Shown here piece by piece: positions 11,641-22,999 of a stretch of 64,000 nt of DNA (its first letter is position 1; every line of letters starts with the position of its first letter). This DNA comes from Gnetum montanum. Its lineage: Eukaryota > Streptophyta > Gnetopsida > Gnetales > Gnetaceae. Location: contig MNCI01000811.1 of assembly GCA_015680685.1 (NCBI GenBank), forward strand, positions 345,853 to 409,852. The letters run 5' to 3'. Both the position numbers and the translations under genes were made by a program. Under the pieces are notes generated by a model. That model ran no database searches, was not told where the DNA came from, and worked only from the letters and a program-made list of their open reading frames with translations.

Positions 11641-12499
11641 CTTCCCCTATTTGCACACTAGCAAGCATGGAAGGGGTGATCCCCAACATGGATGAAATAC
11701 CCAAATAGTTTCCCATGCTTGTTTGGATTAGTTTTTGACTCCTGATGGCTTGCATGTTTATGTATTTGATTAGGGAAGAGAATGGACTAGTTTTGGCATT
11801 AGTTTCAACCCCTAGAACCCCTTTTTGAAGCTTGAAAACATCTTCCATGCTAGATTCACGTTGGGTAGGGTGGTCTGTACATGGAAACCAAGGAAGATGG
11901 ATTTTAGGGCATCTAGAGGATTGAAATTAAGGTTCTAGGGCCTTCCCAAGGTAGTTTAGGGCTAGATATGTCCAAATTGAGCATTTTGGAGGTTGATATA
12001 GGCCAAAAAGTAGGTTTTTAAGCTTAAGAATAGCATGGATGTGAGGGGGCTTAGTGTCAAAATCCAAGTCAAAATAGGGTCAAAAAGGTCAAACTAGTAG
12101 CTAGAACCCATATCTTGAAGTTGTGCATCCCCTAGCTTTGTTTTGAGGCCATTTAATTTGGTTTTGAGTGCCAAAACAAGTTGAAATCACTTCCTCCACC
12201 TTTTCCACTTTGGGCATTATGGCCCTAGCATGGAGGATTTTGGGAGGGGAGAGGGGTGGGGGGTTGGGGGGGTGGAACGGTGGGGGCGCACACTTGTTCT
12301 ATGCTTTTTGGATGGTTTGGAAGCACATTAACTAGGTTTCTGGCTAATTTTGGTCATATTTGGAGGCTATATGAGGGCATGTAAGGTTTCAATCCCTCCA
12401 GCATGGAAGATGCGGGTGGATGAGTTTTGAAGGCTAAAATGAAGTTAGATGAGTGCACACTTAAGGCTATGAGGTCCTAGGCTTCTCCAGTGTAGATTT

Positions 12500-15300
12500 T
12501 TGATCTTTGGGAGTGTCGATCTATCACTAAAAGTGGAAAGGAAGCTCTTTCAAATTGTTTCCACACTACCCAACATGGACGAGACCTTCCCCAACATGGA
12601 TGAATCAAGAATCTTAGATCTAGGCTAGTGAGGATGAAAATTGACTATGCATGTTAACTCCTAGAGTTTCTAGGGTTAAGGGCTAGGGTTTAAGGTCAAA
12701 ATTTAGCAGTTTGGAGGGTCTCAAAGTGGTTTTTTCAGTTTCTCCATTGTCTCCACACTATCTTTATGCTAGCTAGCATGGAAGAGGGGGTGCTCAACAT
12801 GGAAGACTATAGGATGTTGATTTCTTGCTATTTCAAGCTTATTTTACGAGGTTTGGTGATTTCTTGAGGTGTTGACAAGGTTGTTGAGTGAAAATTTAGC
12901 AATTTTGTGGGCTTCCATAGGGTTTTAGAGGTCACTTCCTTAGTTTCATGCTAGCTCCACATTGGCCACTATGTAACTAGCTAGGAGGATTCCAAAGAAT
13001 GGATTTTTGATTATTTTCGATCAATTTTGATGATGCATGTGCATTCCCAGAGTTACCAATGTCAATGGTTATAGCCTAGGATTAAAACTTGGTGCTTTCA
13101 AAGGTTTTTTGGAGTTTCCTCACTTTGTTCCATGTTGTCTAGCATGGAACCAACTAGGAGGATGTTAAGGAATTAACTTTAGGCCATTTTCAATGAACTT
13201 TGATCATGCATGTATGTCTCTAGGGTTGTTAACATTGAGGGTTGTGCTTTAGGGCCATAATCTAGTAGTTTCTGGGGCTTTTAGGTGGTTTTAGAGGTTA
13301 TCCCTTTGGTTCCACACTAGCCAGTGTGGAACCAACTAGCATGGAACTAACTAGGAGGATCAAGGCAGATTAGTTTTTGGCCATTTCTAGTCAACTTTGA
13401 TCATTCATGTGCACCTCCAATGTTCTTGGTGCTAAGAAGTAGGAATTTAGATTAGAATTAGGCAATTTGGATGATTACAAAGTTATTTTGAAAGTTACCC
13501 CCTTAGTTCCATGCTGGCTCCATGCTAGCTAGGGTGAAACTAGTTAGGAGGATCCTACAAGGTTGACTTTCAACTAGATTTGACCATTTTTTGTCATGCA
13601 TGTTTGTTTCTAAGGTTGCTAGAGTTAATAATGAAGGCCTAAGGTTGAAATTTATCTATTTCAAGGGTTTTCCAATGGTTTTTTGGCTTACACCCTTAGC
13701 TCAATGCTAGCTAGCAGGAACCAACTAGGAAAACCTTAGGAAATTGATTTTTGGTCATATTTGATCATTTTAAGGGAGTTTGGTGACTACTGGAAGTGCT
13801 AGCAAGGTTGTAGGGTAAGTATAAGGTAATTTGATGATATTTTGATGTCTCTCTGATCTTCCATGGATTTTGCTAGCTGTATCCATGCTAACTCCATGTT
13901 GGCTAGCATGGAAGAGAGATATGCTCAGTGTGGAGGCCAAGAAAGTCATAAAAATAATAATTTCTGACAAGGTTTCATCTATTGGAGCCTTTGGGAAGGT
14001 TGAGATGTTGATTGGAGTTCATGTTGAGGTAAAAATTGGGGTTTTTTTTTACCATCCCCTTCCATCCACACTAGCTCCATGCTGGCCAGTCTAGAAGAGG
14101 GTCTCCTTAGGATGGAAGATTGAGGAATTAAGTTTTGGATCATTTTTAGTAGGTTAAGACAAGGTTTTAAAGCTTCTAAGGGTTGTAGAGATCAAGAGAC
14201 AAGATTTGTACTTGAAATCCCTTAGTTTTTAGTCCCCATGGTGTTCATGCAACTATCCCCCTTTTCTCCATGTTAGGGAGGGTGGCCCTAGCATGGAAGG
14301 AAATGTGATAATGGCCTATTAATAATTTTGACAAGTTTCAAGGCATTTGAAGGTTTTGGTAGGCTCTAGTAAGGTCTAGAGGTCACCAAGGTAGCTTGTA
14401 GGGCAGTTTTGAGTCATAGAAATGAGTTTTATGGCTTGCCCCAAAGAATCCATTCTAGCCAACATGGAAGAGGAGATGCTTACCATGGAATAAGATTAGG
14501 GCATCAAAATCAACTCAAAATTTTGAAGGTTATCGACTACTGAAGGTCAAGGAGGGGGGGAGGGGGTGGCACACTAGGGCTATCAATGTGCATTATATGG
14601 TGATTTGGCACTTCTAGGATGGTTTTTGATCATACTCCCTAACCCTTCACATTGGCTTCACACTGGGCAATGTGGAAGGGGTGGGGGGAGGTGGGCGGGT
14701 TCACCAATGTGGGGAAAGATGTAAGATTGAAAATCAACATGTTTCAATGCAAAACTAGGCTATCAAAGGCTATAAAAGAATATTGAGGGTAAAATATGAT
14801 AACTAGGCAGTTGACTTTGATGATTTTAGGTTCCCCCCCCCCCCCCCCCCCNNNNNNNNNNNNNNNNNNNNNCCATGCTAGCCAATGTGGAGGGAGCCCT
14901 CCTTAGTGTGCATTTACTAGATCTACAAGTTTCAAGCACCTTGAACTAGAATTTCCAAGGTTTTGGAGCTGCCAAAGATGATTGGAGGGGTTTTAGGTCA
15001 TGTAGGCCCACTTTAGGGGTTAGATTTGGGTGTGATGAGTACTAGGGGGTAAGAATGAGTGTTACCCCTTGGCTCTATGTTGGGCTCCAAGCTAGGTAGT
15101 GTTGTGGAACCTTAACATCACTAGATTTTTCAAAGATCTAACTCCCTTTTGGAGCCTATGGTTAGATGACATGGGTTTTAGTTGCTCAAAATGGCAAGGG
15201 AGTTAGTGTAGAAGCATTGTAAGGCTATAGAGATTAGTATCCATGCTGGCTCCATGCTATCTAGCATATATACAAAGGTGGATGGGTTGTGGGTGCTCCA
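12500..15300. repeat. Degenerate tandem array, ~175-195-bp unit, in X
   Basis: A recurring block holds a CTAGC(A)TGG-type palindromic word (CCATGCTAGC, GCTAGCATGG), then AACTAGGAGGAT, then a GATCATGCATGT-like segment, and then a return to the palindromic word. The landmark AACTAGGAGGAT or close variants occur near 12974, 13151, 13347, 13540 and 13726, a spacing of about 177-196 bases. Copies are highly diverged. Similar wording continues from 11640 and beyond 14100. No coding sequence is supported here. A 21-N gap (14852-14872) preceded by 19 C residues interrupts it. Confidence 0.75.
14833..14872. other. C19 homopolymer followed by a 21-N gap
   Basis: Nineteen C residues run straight into unknown bases. 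The gap was probably caused by the homopolymer, and its true length is unknown. Confidence 0.9.
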
Positions 15301-15725
15301 AGGGATCAAAACCCTAGTGTTAATGGAGTTTTAAGTCCAAAGGCACCATGCATGAGGATGTATGGTGGGGCCCATGGCTCAAAATTCCAATATTTAAACT
15401 TAAGCTTTTATTTTCCATCATCCCCATTGTAGGAAATACTTTCCTCTCCTTGAAATTTAGTGCACTTTTAGTGCTAGTCCACAAAAATGGCAACGAGGGT
15501 TAAAATGGAAGCATTTTAGATTTAAGTTTGATTTTTATGTTTAATCTTGCAAACAATCTATCACAAACTACAATTCAAACACTCAACACATTAGAGGAGA
15601 GGCCTAGCTTAGGTTATTGCATCAAACACCATCTACCTTCAATGTTGAAACTTCAGATCTTCTCCTAGCTAGTGTAGAAGTCTTAACCCTCCTAGTTATC
15701 AAGCCTTTTCAACGTATTTGGAACT

Positions 15726-18700
15726 ATGGTGAAACAACATGGAGGTAGTAGCAAGAATCCCAAGATTCAAGTAGTAGATGAGGTAGCTAAGAAGATTTCC
15801 AATCTTTCTAGGGCTATTTCCATCCAAGGGTCTTCCTCCTAAGTTCCAAGGTATGTCATTCTTGGCTATTTTCTACAGTTTCCTAGTCATTTTTGTGTTT
15901 TCCTAGCTAAGGAAATGCCATTGTGTTTAGATCTATGCAAAAGATCTTGATGAAATTAAATTCTAATGAAATCCTATGTCAAATTTTAGTTGTTTCTATG
16001 TATATCTAAGGTCATTCAATTGTTCAAGCTTTGGTAGATTTGATTTTGAAAAATAGGCCTACTTTTGTGTGCTTTTTTTTGAAATTTTAGGCATGAAGCC
16101 ATTTTTCTTAGATCTATGTTGAAATATTTGTTAAAATTTAATTTTAATGAAATCATAACTCCTATTTTGATTTTTTTTTTGCATGGGTTTAAGTTTTTTG
16201 GGCTATTATGGCTGTAATTTATGGCTAAATTAAGTTACATTTTATGAATTTTGTGTTTTGTAAATGCTTTTTTGATGGAAAAAAGCAAGCAAGGTTATGG
16301 AATTTTTATTAAAATAATAGTTGGATCTTGGCAACATCTAAGGCTATGATTTTTTAGGGTTATGTTTACACTTTACATTGGTTGTGGTCTCATCTAATTT
16401 GGGTTCATAATGATGAAGTTAAGGTTGTTTCAATTAGGTTGTGTAATCAAGGTTTGTGCCATTTTTCATATTTTCATCTAAGTTTATGAATTTTTTATAA
16501 ATAAATGGTAGGGGTTTTTAATTTTTTTTTTAAGTATGGGTGTGTAGGGATCGATTTAACCTTTCAAATAGTGGTGGAATTACTCTGTTTGGAGCTCAAA
16601 CAAATTTTTGGTAAAATTTTTACCAATGCTACATGAAAAAGGACGCTATGTTGATGAGTACAGTTGTGCAAACCTAGTTATGGTTCATGTAAAATTGGTT
16701 ATGTATTTTATGTTTGTACTAGCCATGGTTGGAAATCTTGTGATTTCAAGATTCCTTCAATGATGGAATCATTGAGATCAGAGCCTTTGAAAATTTTTTA
16801 TGAATTTTTTACTATGGCCATGTTAATTGGGCTTAATTCTAGTTGTAGCACTTTACCCCTTGAAAATGGATGTTATTGACATAGTTAGATATTTTTCTTA
16901 CCAAATTCCATGCCCTTGGGGATGCTTAAAGATGTAAACTATGCTCTAAAGTTGGGTTCAGGAGAAATAGAGATTCTTACTATTTTTAGTAGGCTCTTCC
17001 CTATGGCTATTTTTTCTAAGTTTTAGTGCTAATGTATAGTTTGGACTAAGGCATAATCTTGGCTATGATGTTTAGGTTATAATATGTTGGCCATGGTGTC
17101 TTGGCTATAAAGATTTAATGATGATGAAAGTTGTAAACTAGTTGTTATCAAATCTCTAAACGAATTTTAACAAACACTTTAGTGTTTTTTACAGGGGATA
17201 ATTTCACCCCTAACTAAGGTGTTTTATAAAGTTCATAAGGAAATTCTAAGCATTGAAACATGATCATAATGATGCTTATATTTTTCCCTTGAAGGATCTT
17301 GTTAAAGCCCATATTCATCATAGTTGAGTTGGTGGGCATCTTATGTTGTATTAGCTAGCCTAAGGCCAACACTCATCTTCTTAATTTAGTACTAGAGAAG
17401 GGGTCACTATGGCTCCATTTGGTGAAAAGGGAATTCTGTGCCTATGTTATGCAAAAATTTAGTGTGATAATATGGCCAAATTTGTTTATGGAGGTGGCTA
17501 ATGTCATAGTGGAGATCTTGTTGCTTGGGTTTGCATGGTTGGTTGCTCAATTCATAACTAATGATCTAGAGACTCGAGTAGTAGGAGAGCCAATGGAAAT
17601 GAAGAATACCATCAGTGGTTACTACCTTTCAGACATCTAGCAAATGCCAAAGTATTCTTAGTGCAACCTTAATAATACTCTGATGGTGGTGCAAAGAGCC
17701 CACTCATTATTCCAAAATCCTCTGGGCACCATGTACCGATTACAGGGACAAGCATGGCTATTATAGATTTTAATGTTTTGGCTTTGTTTAATTTGGTCAT
17801 CTTTCCTAACTTGTCAGTTTTACACACATCTTGTAGGTACAGGGTTAACGATCAAGGCTTGATCAAGAATGATCAAACCTTGGTGGTAGCCCACATTGCA
17901 TTGAGAGAATTCACCAAAGGCCCTAAGATTAGACATGTTATTTTCAAACAACTAAGGAGGGACTTTGATGAATACCCTACCAAATTTGATCCTATTTACA
18001 AGAAGTGTATGATTGCTAAAATAGTGCATAACTTATGGTTGGCCCCCAAGGCTATCAAAGATATGGGCATCACTGCTAGGTGCCCCACATGAGCTTCACT
18101 GAGTAAGAAGAAGAATAGTGAGAAAAGGATGGTTTTCTATGTTATATCTAAGGTTTTATGGCTATATTGGTCCTAAGTATTATATGGTCTAAACATAGCT
18201 ATACTAATGCTAAGCATTTATCTTTTCACTTACAGAACCATCCACTTCTGTTGATGTCATTATACCCCTCACTAGACGTTCTATGGATACTCTCATCCTA
18301 AAGTTTGGTGAGGTGAGGCTAGCATAGGAGTGATTGAGAGGGTAGGCATTTGAGAACATCTAGAAAAACATCACACATGCAAGTTTTCTTGAGGTCTTTA
18401 TGGCACCTAGCCCTATTGTCCCTTTTGTGAAGATGTTGAACATCATCAACTCCTTCAACGTAGGAGCCTATATGTTCTACACCATAGTGTGAGGCATAAT
18501 GATTGCCATTCCCATTAATGAGGCTACTTTTCATGACTTTTTTGGTGTTTCTACTAATGGGATAACAATTTTCATCAAACTAATGAAGGAGGTCATCCAT
18601 CATAAGGAAGTTGAAGAGTGGTTTGGTGCTATCAATGACAACTCTAGACTTGCTTTTGAAGGCTTCATGAATCCTAATACAAGGAAGTCCTATCCCTTGT

Positions 18701-20993
18701 TCAGGTCATGGACTTTTCCTAAATTGTTGTCACAAAATAAAGTAATCGGTATTTCATGGGGATGGACCTTCTAAAAGTTCTTTGATGAAGGAGACTTATT
18801 TTAATTGGGTTGCTTACTTAGCTATGGGCCTCAAAGAGGAAATCCTCAAACTCTGTGAGGATCCCTCTACAACAGTCCACATGCACTATGCATTTTTTGC
18901 AAGCTATTTGAAGAGGTTTATGAAATTCTTAGTGGTGAGGAGGAATGAGTCATGGATGCACTAGGATTATAAATAACTCTAGAAGCTTTGAATAAAACAT
19001 CTTTATCCAACTATGTAGGCTCAAAAACCACTAGAGGATATGGGAGATTTTTTGTCTCTAACCACCAAGAACCTTGGTGTAAGTTGGAGTGAATCCCTTG
19101 ACAGCATGGGGGAGGAGCCTCTTATGTACATGGTGCACATATAGAGAGCCAGATGGTTGCATGCTAAGGCTAATGTGGTAGCCAAGGCTAGTTTGAAATA
19201 GCTAGCAAAGGAAGTACCACCAATGTCAGAGCCACCCTCCAAGCAAAGGATCATTTTAAAGATCCCTCAGCTAGATCAGGTAGTCATAGGTATGCTTTAA
19301 CTATATTCTTAATGTTTTTGGGCTATGTTATGTCCTATGGCTATATGTGGTAACTTGTCTAATGGGTTATGGCTACAGGTTAGTGGTAGAACTTAGTAGC
19401 CTAAGCTACCACTATGGAAGAAGAGAAAAGAAAAATAGAGGAGGCACATAAATGTGCAAAGGTGGAGGAGTGGAGGTGTATAGCTGCTACGGCAAAGGAG
19501 AAACAAAGGTGTGCAGAGGAGGCCCTCTTACAATAAGATATCGATGATCTAGATACCTTGTTTGGTGAGCCATTGCTTGGGGAACCTCTGATTAACATCC
19601 CCAATGATGATGAGGATGAGGATGTGGATCTAGGTATGCCTATGGTTTACTTGTTATTGCCTATGGTTTTATGTTTAATTTTTTAGTTCTACTTGTTTGT
19701 TGATTGTTATGCTTATCATAGTTCTTGAGCCACCAGCAAAGGTTCCCAAATCCACATTTCACATGAAATCATGGAAAAAGGTCTCAAACAGGGTAGAATT
19801 CATGCATGAGATGGCAAATGACATCATTAGTTAGTTGCAACAGATTGCACCTGATATTGGTAAGAACTATGTTTTGTTATTTCTTAGTTGTTTTGCTACA
19901 AGTTATATTTTATACTACAAATACCTTAGGTTGTATATCATGTTTATGGTTGGGTTTTTATTGTTTTTAGTACCATCAATAATGTGGGACTTGGTCTAAG
20001 ACATGGAGTTTAACTCCTTGTCTAAGCTTCCTCCTGACACCCCACATGTCCCCTTGAAGCTATACGAAACTGCCATTGATCTAGTAGTTTCATACATAAA
20101 AGCTTCATGGGAGATTTAGAGGTCCAAATCCCTATGAAAGCAAGTTGTGGTCTTGAAGGAGAAAAATAAAAGATAAGCTAAGAGGATCTAGGATCTTGAG
20201 GAATGTAAGGCCTTTGCGAAATCCCAAGTGGCTAACTTAGGGGCCTTTTAAACTAAGGAGATCACATGGACCTACTACTGGCACACCATCCATGACAAGG
20301 TTGCACTCTTCTGGGAGTTGCATGAATAGTAGATGCAGATGGACTTGATCTCCTGAAAGGTCCAATTTTGGAAGGATTATAGTTCTTGGGTCATGAAGTA
20401 AGGGTAAAGCACAAAAGGCTCACAAGTGGAAGTATAAGATCAATTAGGAGGCATACTTGAAGTGGCTAAAGAAGGAGGTGACTAAATGACGTAAGAGGGA
20501 TTTGTTCATCCAAGATATCCAAGTTGAGAGTTCTTTCAATCCTTTTGAAAGCACTCATAGTAGTAGATTCTCCTACTCCTTAGATTACTATAGCTATGGA
20601 TGAGGTCTCTATGGCTATATTCTCATAGGAACTGCCATCTTGGATGGATGTAGACATGACCAACATCTCCACAAGCATCAATTTTGGGAACATTAACTAG
20701 GCCAATATGATGAAAGACCAGATACTCCAACATTTGGAGACTGGCCTTCACCATCTTACCTGAAAGTTTATAGAGTTGAATTCTCCACAAGTTTGATGAC
20801 ATTTACGTTTTAAGTTCTAAGCTTTAGTTTTACATCTATTTATGTCATGGTTTTGGCTATGTTGGTTACTAATTAGTTGTATGTCATTATGTCACAAGCA
20901 CCATATGATGTCGATGGCCCCAACAGTGTAGGCAATGATGATGCATCACTTCTTCCTCCTCTAGATGCCTCCTTGGCATCATTGAATCCATGA
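15726..20993 (+). pseudogene. Multi-exon antisense ORF carried by element X
   Basis: A gene-like unit on the strand opposite to X. The start is ATG 15726 (M-V-K-Q-H-G-G), with exon 1 to 15850 and donor GTATGT. Supported later exon blocks begin after acceptors at 17389, 17836, 18235, 19378, 19721, 19970 and 20628. Clear donors follow at 19290, 19634 and 19860 (GTAAG). The last exon ends with TGA at 20991-20993. Exon reading holds a helical central part (17837-18090, 112-codon open stretch), a block at 18499-18960, then a Glu/Lys-rich coiled coil ending in an acidic D-D-E-D-E-D tract (19400-19633). Several stops and one frameshift near 18780 show decay. I recognise no known domain. Extra antisense ORFs are documented in Tat-lineage elements, usually between IN and the 3' LTR. 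Confidence 0.6.
15851..17389 (+). other. Long first intron of the antisense ORF
   Basis: Runs from GTATGT to a pyrimidine-rich TTCTTAATTTAG acceptor. It is T-rich (TTTTTTTT tracts near 16076, 16174 and 16520), as expected of a plant intron, and holds only one short incidental open stretch (16664-16879). The boundaries are inferred from consensus alone. Confidence 0.45.
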
Positions 20994-21159
20994 TGTGAAA
21001 GCTTAGATTAATGATTTTTGTTTAGTTTATTTTATGTTTGATGTTGTATGGTACATATTGGCCAATGTTTGAGTTGCAAACATTTTGACACTTATGGTTA
21101 TTTTAATATTTATGCCACACAGTGTGGCCATGGCTATATATATTATTTTAAAATGTTTA

Positions 21160-21253
21160 AAATTTTAAGTTTTTGTTTTAGTTTTGGCTATTTATATTGT
21201 TGATGNCAAATTTTAAGTTTTTGTTTTAGTTTTGGCTATTTATATTGTTGATG
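21160..21253. repeat. Identical 46-bp copies flanking a single N (assembly join)
   Basis: 21160-21205 and 21208-21253 are identical, separated by N at 21206 and one C. The copy length equals that at 8975-9067, which points to a fixed overlap length in the assembler. Confidence 0.85.
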
Positions 21254-21374
21254 GCCTTACTGCTTTAAGGTTTTAAGGTTATAAATGTTGTAAGTGAGGC
21301 TATGTTATTGATGGCTACATTGGCTATGTTGAAAAAAATGACTAAACTACGAATGGCCATAGGATAAGGATTTC

Positions 21375-21560
21375 TTGCCAATTTTAAGCCATGGCAGTCC
21401 ACATGTTTATTGCCAATTTAAGGTCATGGTAGGCCATGATGCCAATTTAAAGTTTGAGTAGACTGTAGTGCCAGTTTAAAGTCTTAGTGAACTATGATGT
21501 CAATTTAAGGCCTTGATAGACTATAGGTTTGCCAGTTTTAGGCCATGGCAAGCCCTTAGT
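21375..21560. repeat. 29-bp minisatellite, array 3 (about six units)
   Basis: Units such as GCCAATTTAAGGTCATGG and then TAGGCCATGAT repeat at 29-base spacing with drift. It lies just left of the PR relic of X, as array 1 lies just left of the IN relic. Confidence 0.85.
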
Positions 21561-21799
21561 AAAAGGAAACTAATATTTTTGGTGATTTTCCATTTTAAAA
21601 TTTTTATCACATTTTCTAGTTTTGAAAATTTTATAAGACTTTTAACATTTATAGCATGTGCAAAAGTAAAGAAAAAAAAAGGCTCTAATAAAATAATAAA
21701 AATGAAAATGAAAGAAAAAACTTAGGCTACATGCATAAAAGAGTAAAATAAAGTGCATAAAAGGCATAATAAGTTAAAAATAAAAATTTAGGCTACATG

Positions 21800-22760
21800 G
21801 CTATTAGTACATATCATTATATGGTTATAAGGACATGGGGTAAAAGGGTTAAGATTTACTTCACTTGTGCAAACTCTTCCTAATCTTTGAAAGATTAGAA
21901 AATATGTAAGGTTTACTCTACATAAGCTTGTACTTGCCATCCCCTTCACTAACAATGTTAAAAGGGATTTCATTCCATAACACATCCCATTACCCATCAT
22001 TATCATTATTGGATTTCTTCTCTCTCTCAAGTTATTGGGTTTCATGGCTAGGAGTTTCTTCTTGAAACTCCACTTCGAAACCCTGCTCTATGTCCACGTT
22101 GTTGATAGCCAAGGGCACTACGTTATCATCATGGATGATGATTTCACCTTTCTCATAAAGAAGATGAATATTTAGGTGGATGGATTAGGACATGGCTTGT
22201 AACTAAATCAACCAAGGCCTTCCTATGATAAGGTTGAACCCTAGCATCTTCTCCACCAATAAGAAATTTGTGATTGTGGGGAATTTCTTCCCTACCACAA
22301 AATCCAAGGAGATAGAACCCTTGATAGCAACCCTTGATCCATTGAAGGACTTGAGAGTGATTTTTGATGTGTGTTGTATCTACACAATCAAGCTTAATCA
22401 TTCAATAGTGATGCATGGGATGACGTTTGTTGCAGCTCCATCATGTACATGCACCTAATGCACCTTAACCTACTCCACTTGGATCGTGATGAAAAGAGGA
22501 GCCTTAGTCACTTCACCATTTTGGGAGTTGATCTTGACCTTATTATAGCTAAACACCAGTGATGTTAACTTCTTTTTCCTTAGTGAAGAAGAAACCATTA
22601 CAACATGAATGTATTTCTTGTTAGTAGGGATGTCCTATTTAAGAGGGATAGAAGTTAACATCTTGACTAGCTCCTCATGATGTGTAGCAAAAGTTATGAT
22701 CAATTCTTATAGGGTCAAGGTTATATTCTTTTGCTTGAGGGACTGTTGACATGTTCCATT
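21800..22760 (-). pseudogene. Aspartic protease region of element X
   Basis: The polyprotein-processing protease. On the minus strand the active-site region near 22460-22425 reads H-D-G-A-A-T-N-V-I-P, matching the D-G-A-x-x-N-V-x-P form seen in Tat-type proteases. The second conserved phrase, I-I-G-R-P-W-L, lies at about 22235-22210. Stops and frameshifts interrupt both sides. Leftward of about 21800 the polyprotein ends abruptly and minisatellite array 3 follows, whereas RT would be expected next. Confidence 0.72.
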
Positions 22761-22999
22761 GCATTGAAGAAGTTTTATCATTGGTTGTGTGCTTGTTGCC
22801 TTGGTTGTGCTTTACTTCCTCCATGTGTCCCAAAATGTAAAATTTAGCCTTAGGTTGTTATGGTTGGTGTCTCTCTTCTTTCTTCTAATTTTGGGCCTTA
22901 GGATCCTCTCGTGACTTATTGGTTGAGGTGGGCTAAGCAGAGGATGTCATGGGCATAGACAATATGGAGCTAGGCTTTTTGTGGATCCACTTCCTTCCA

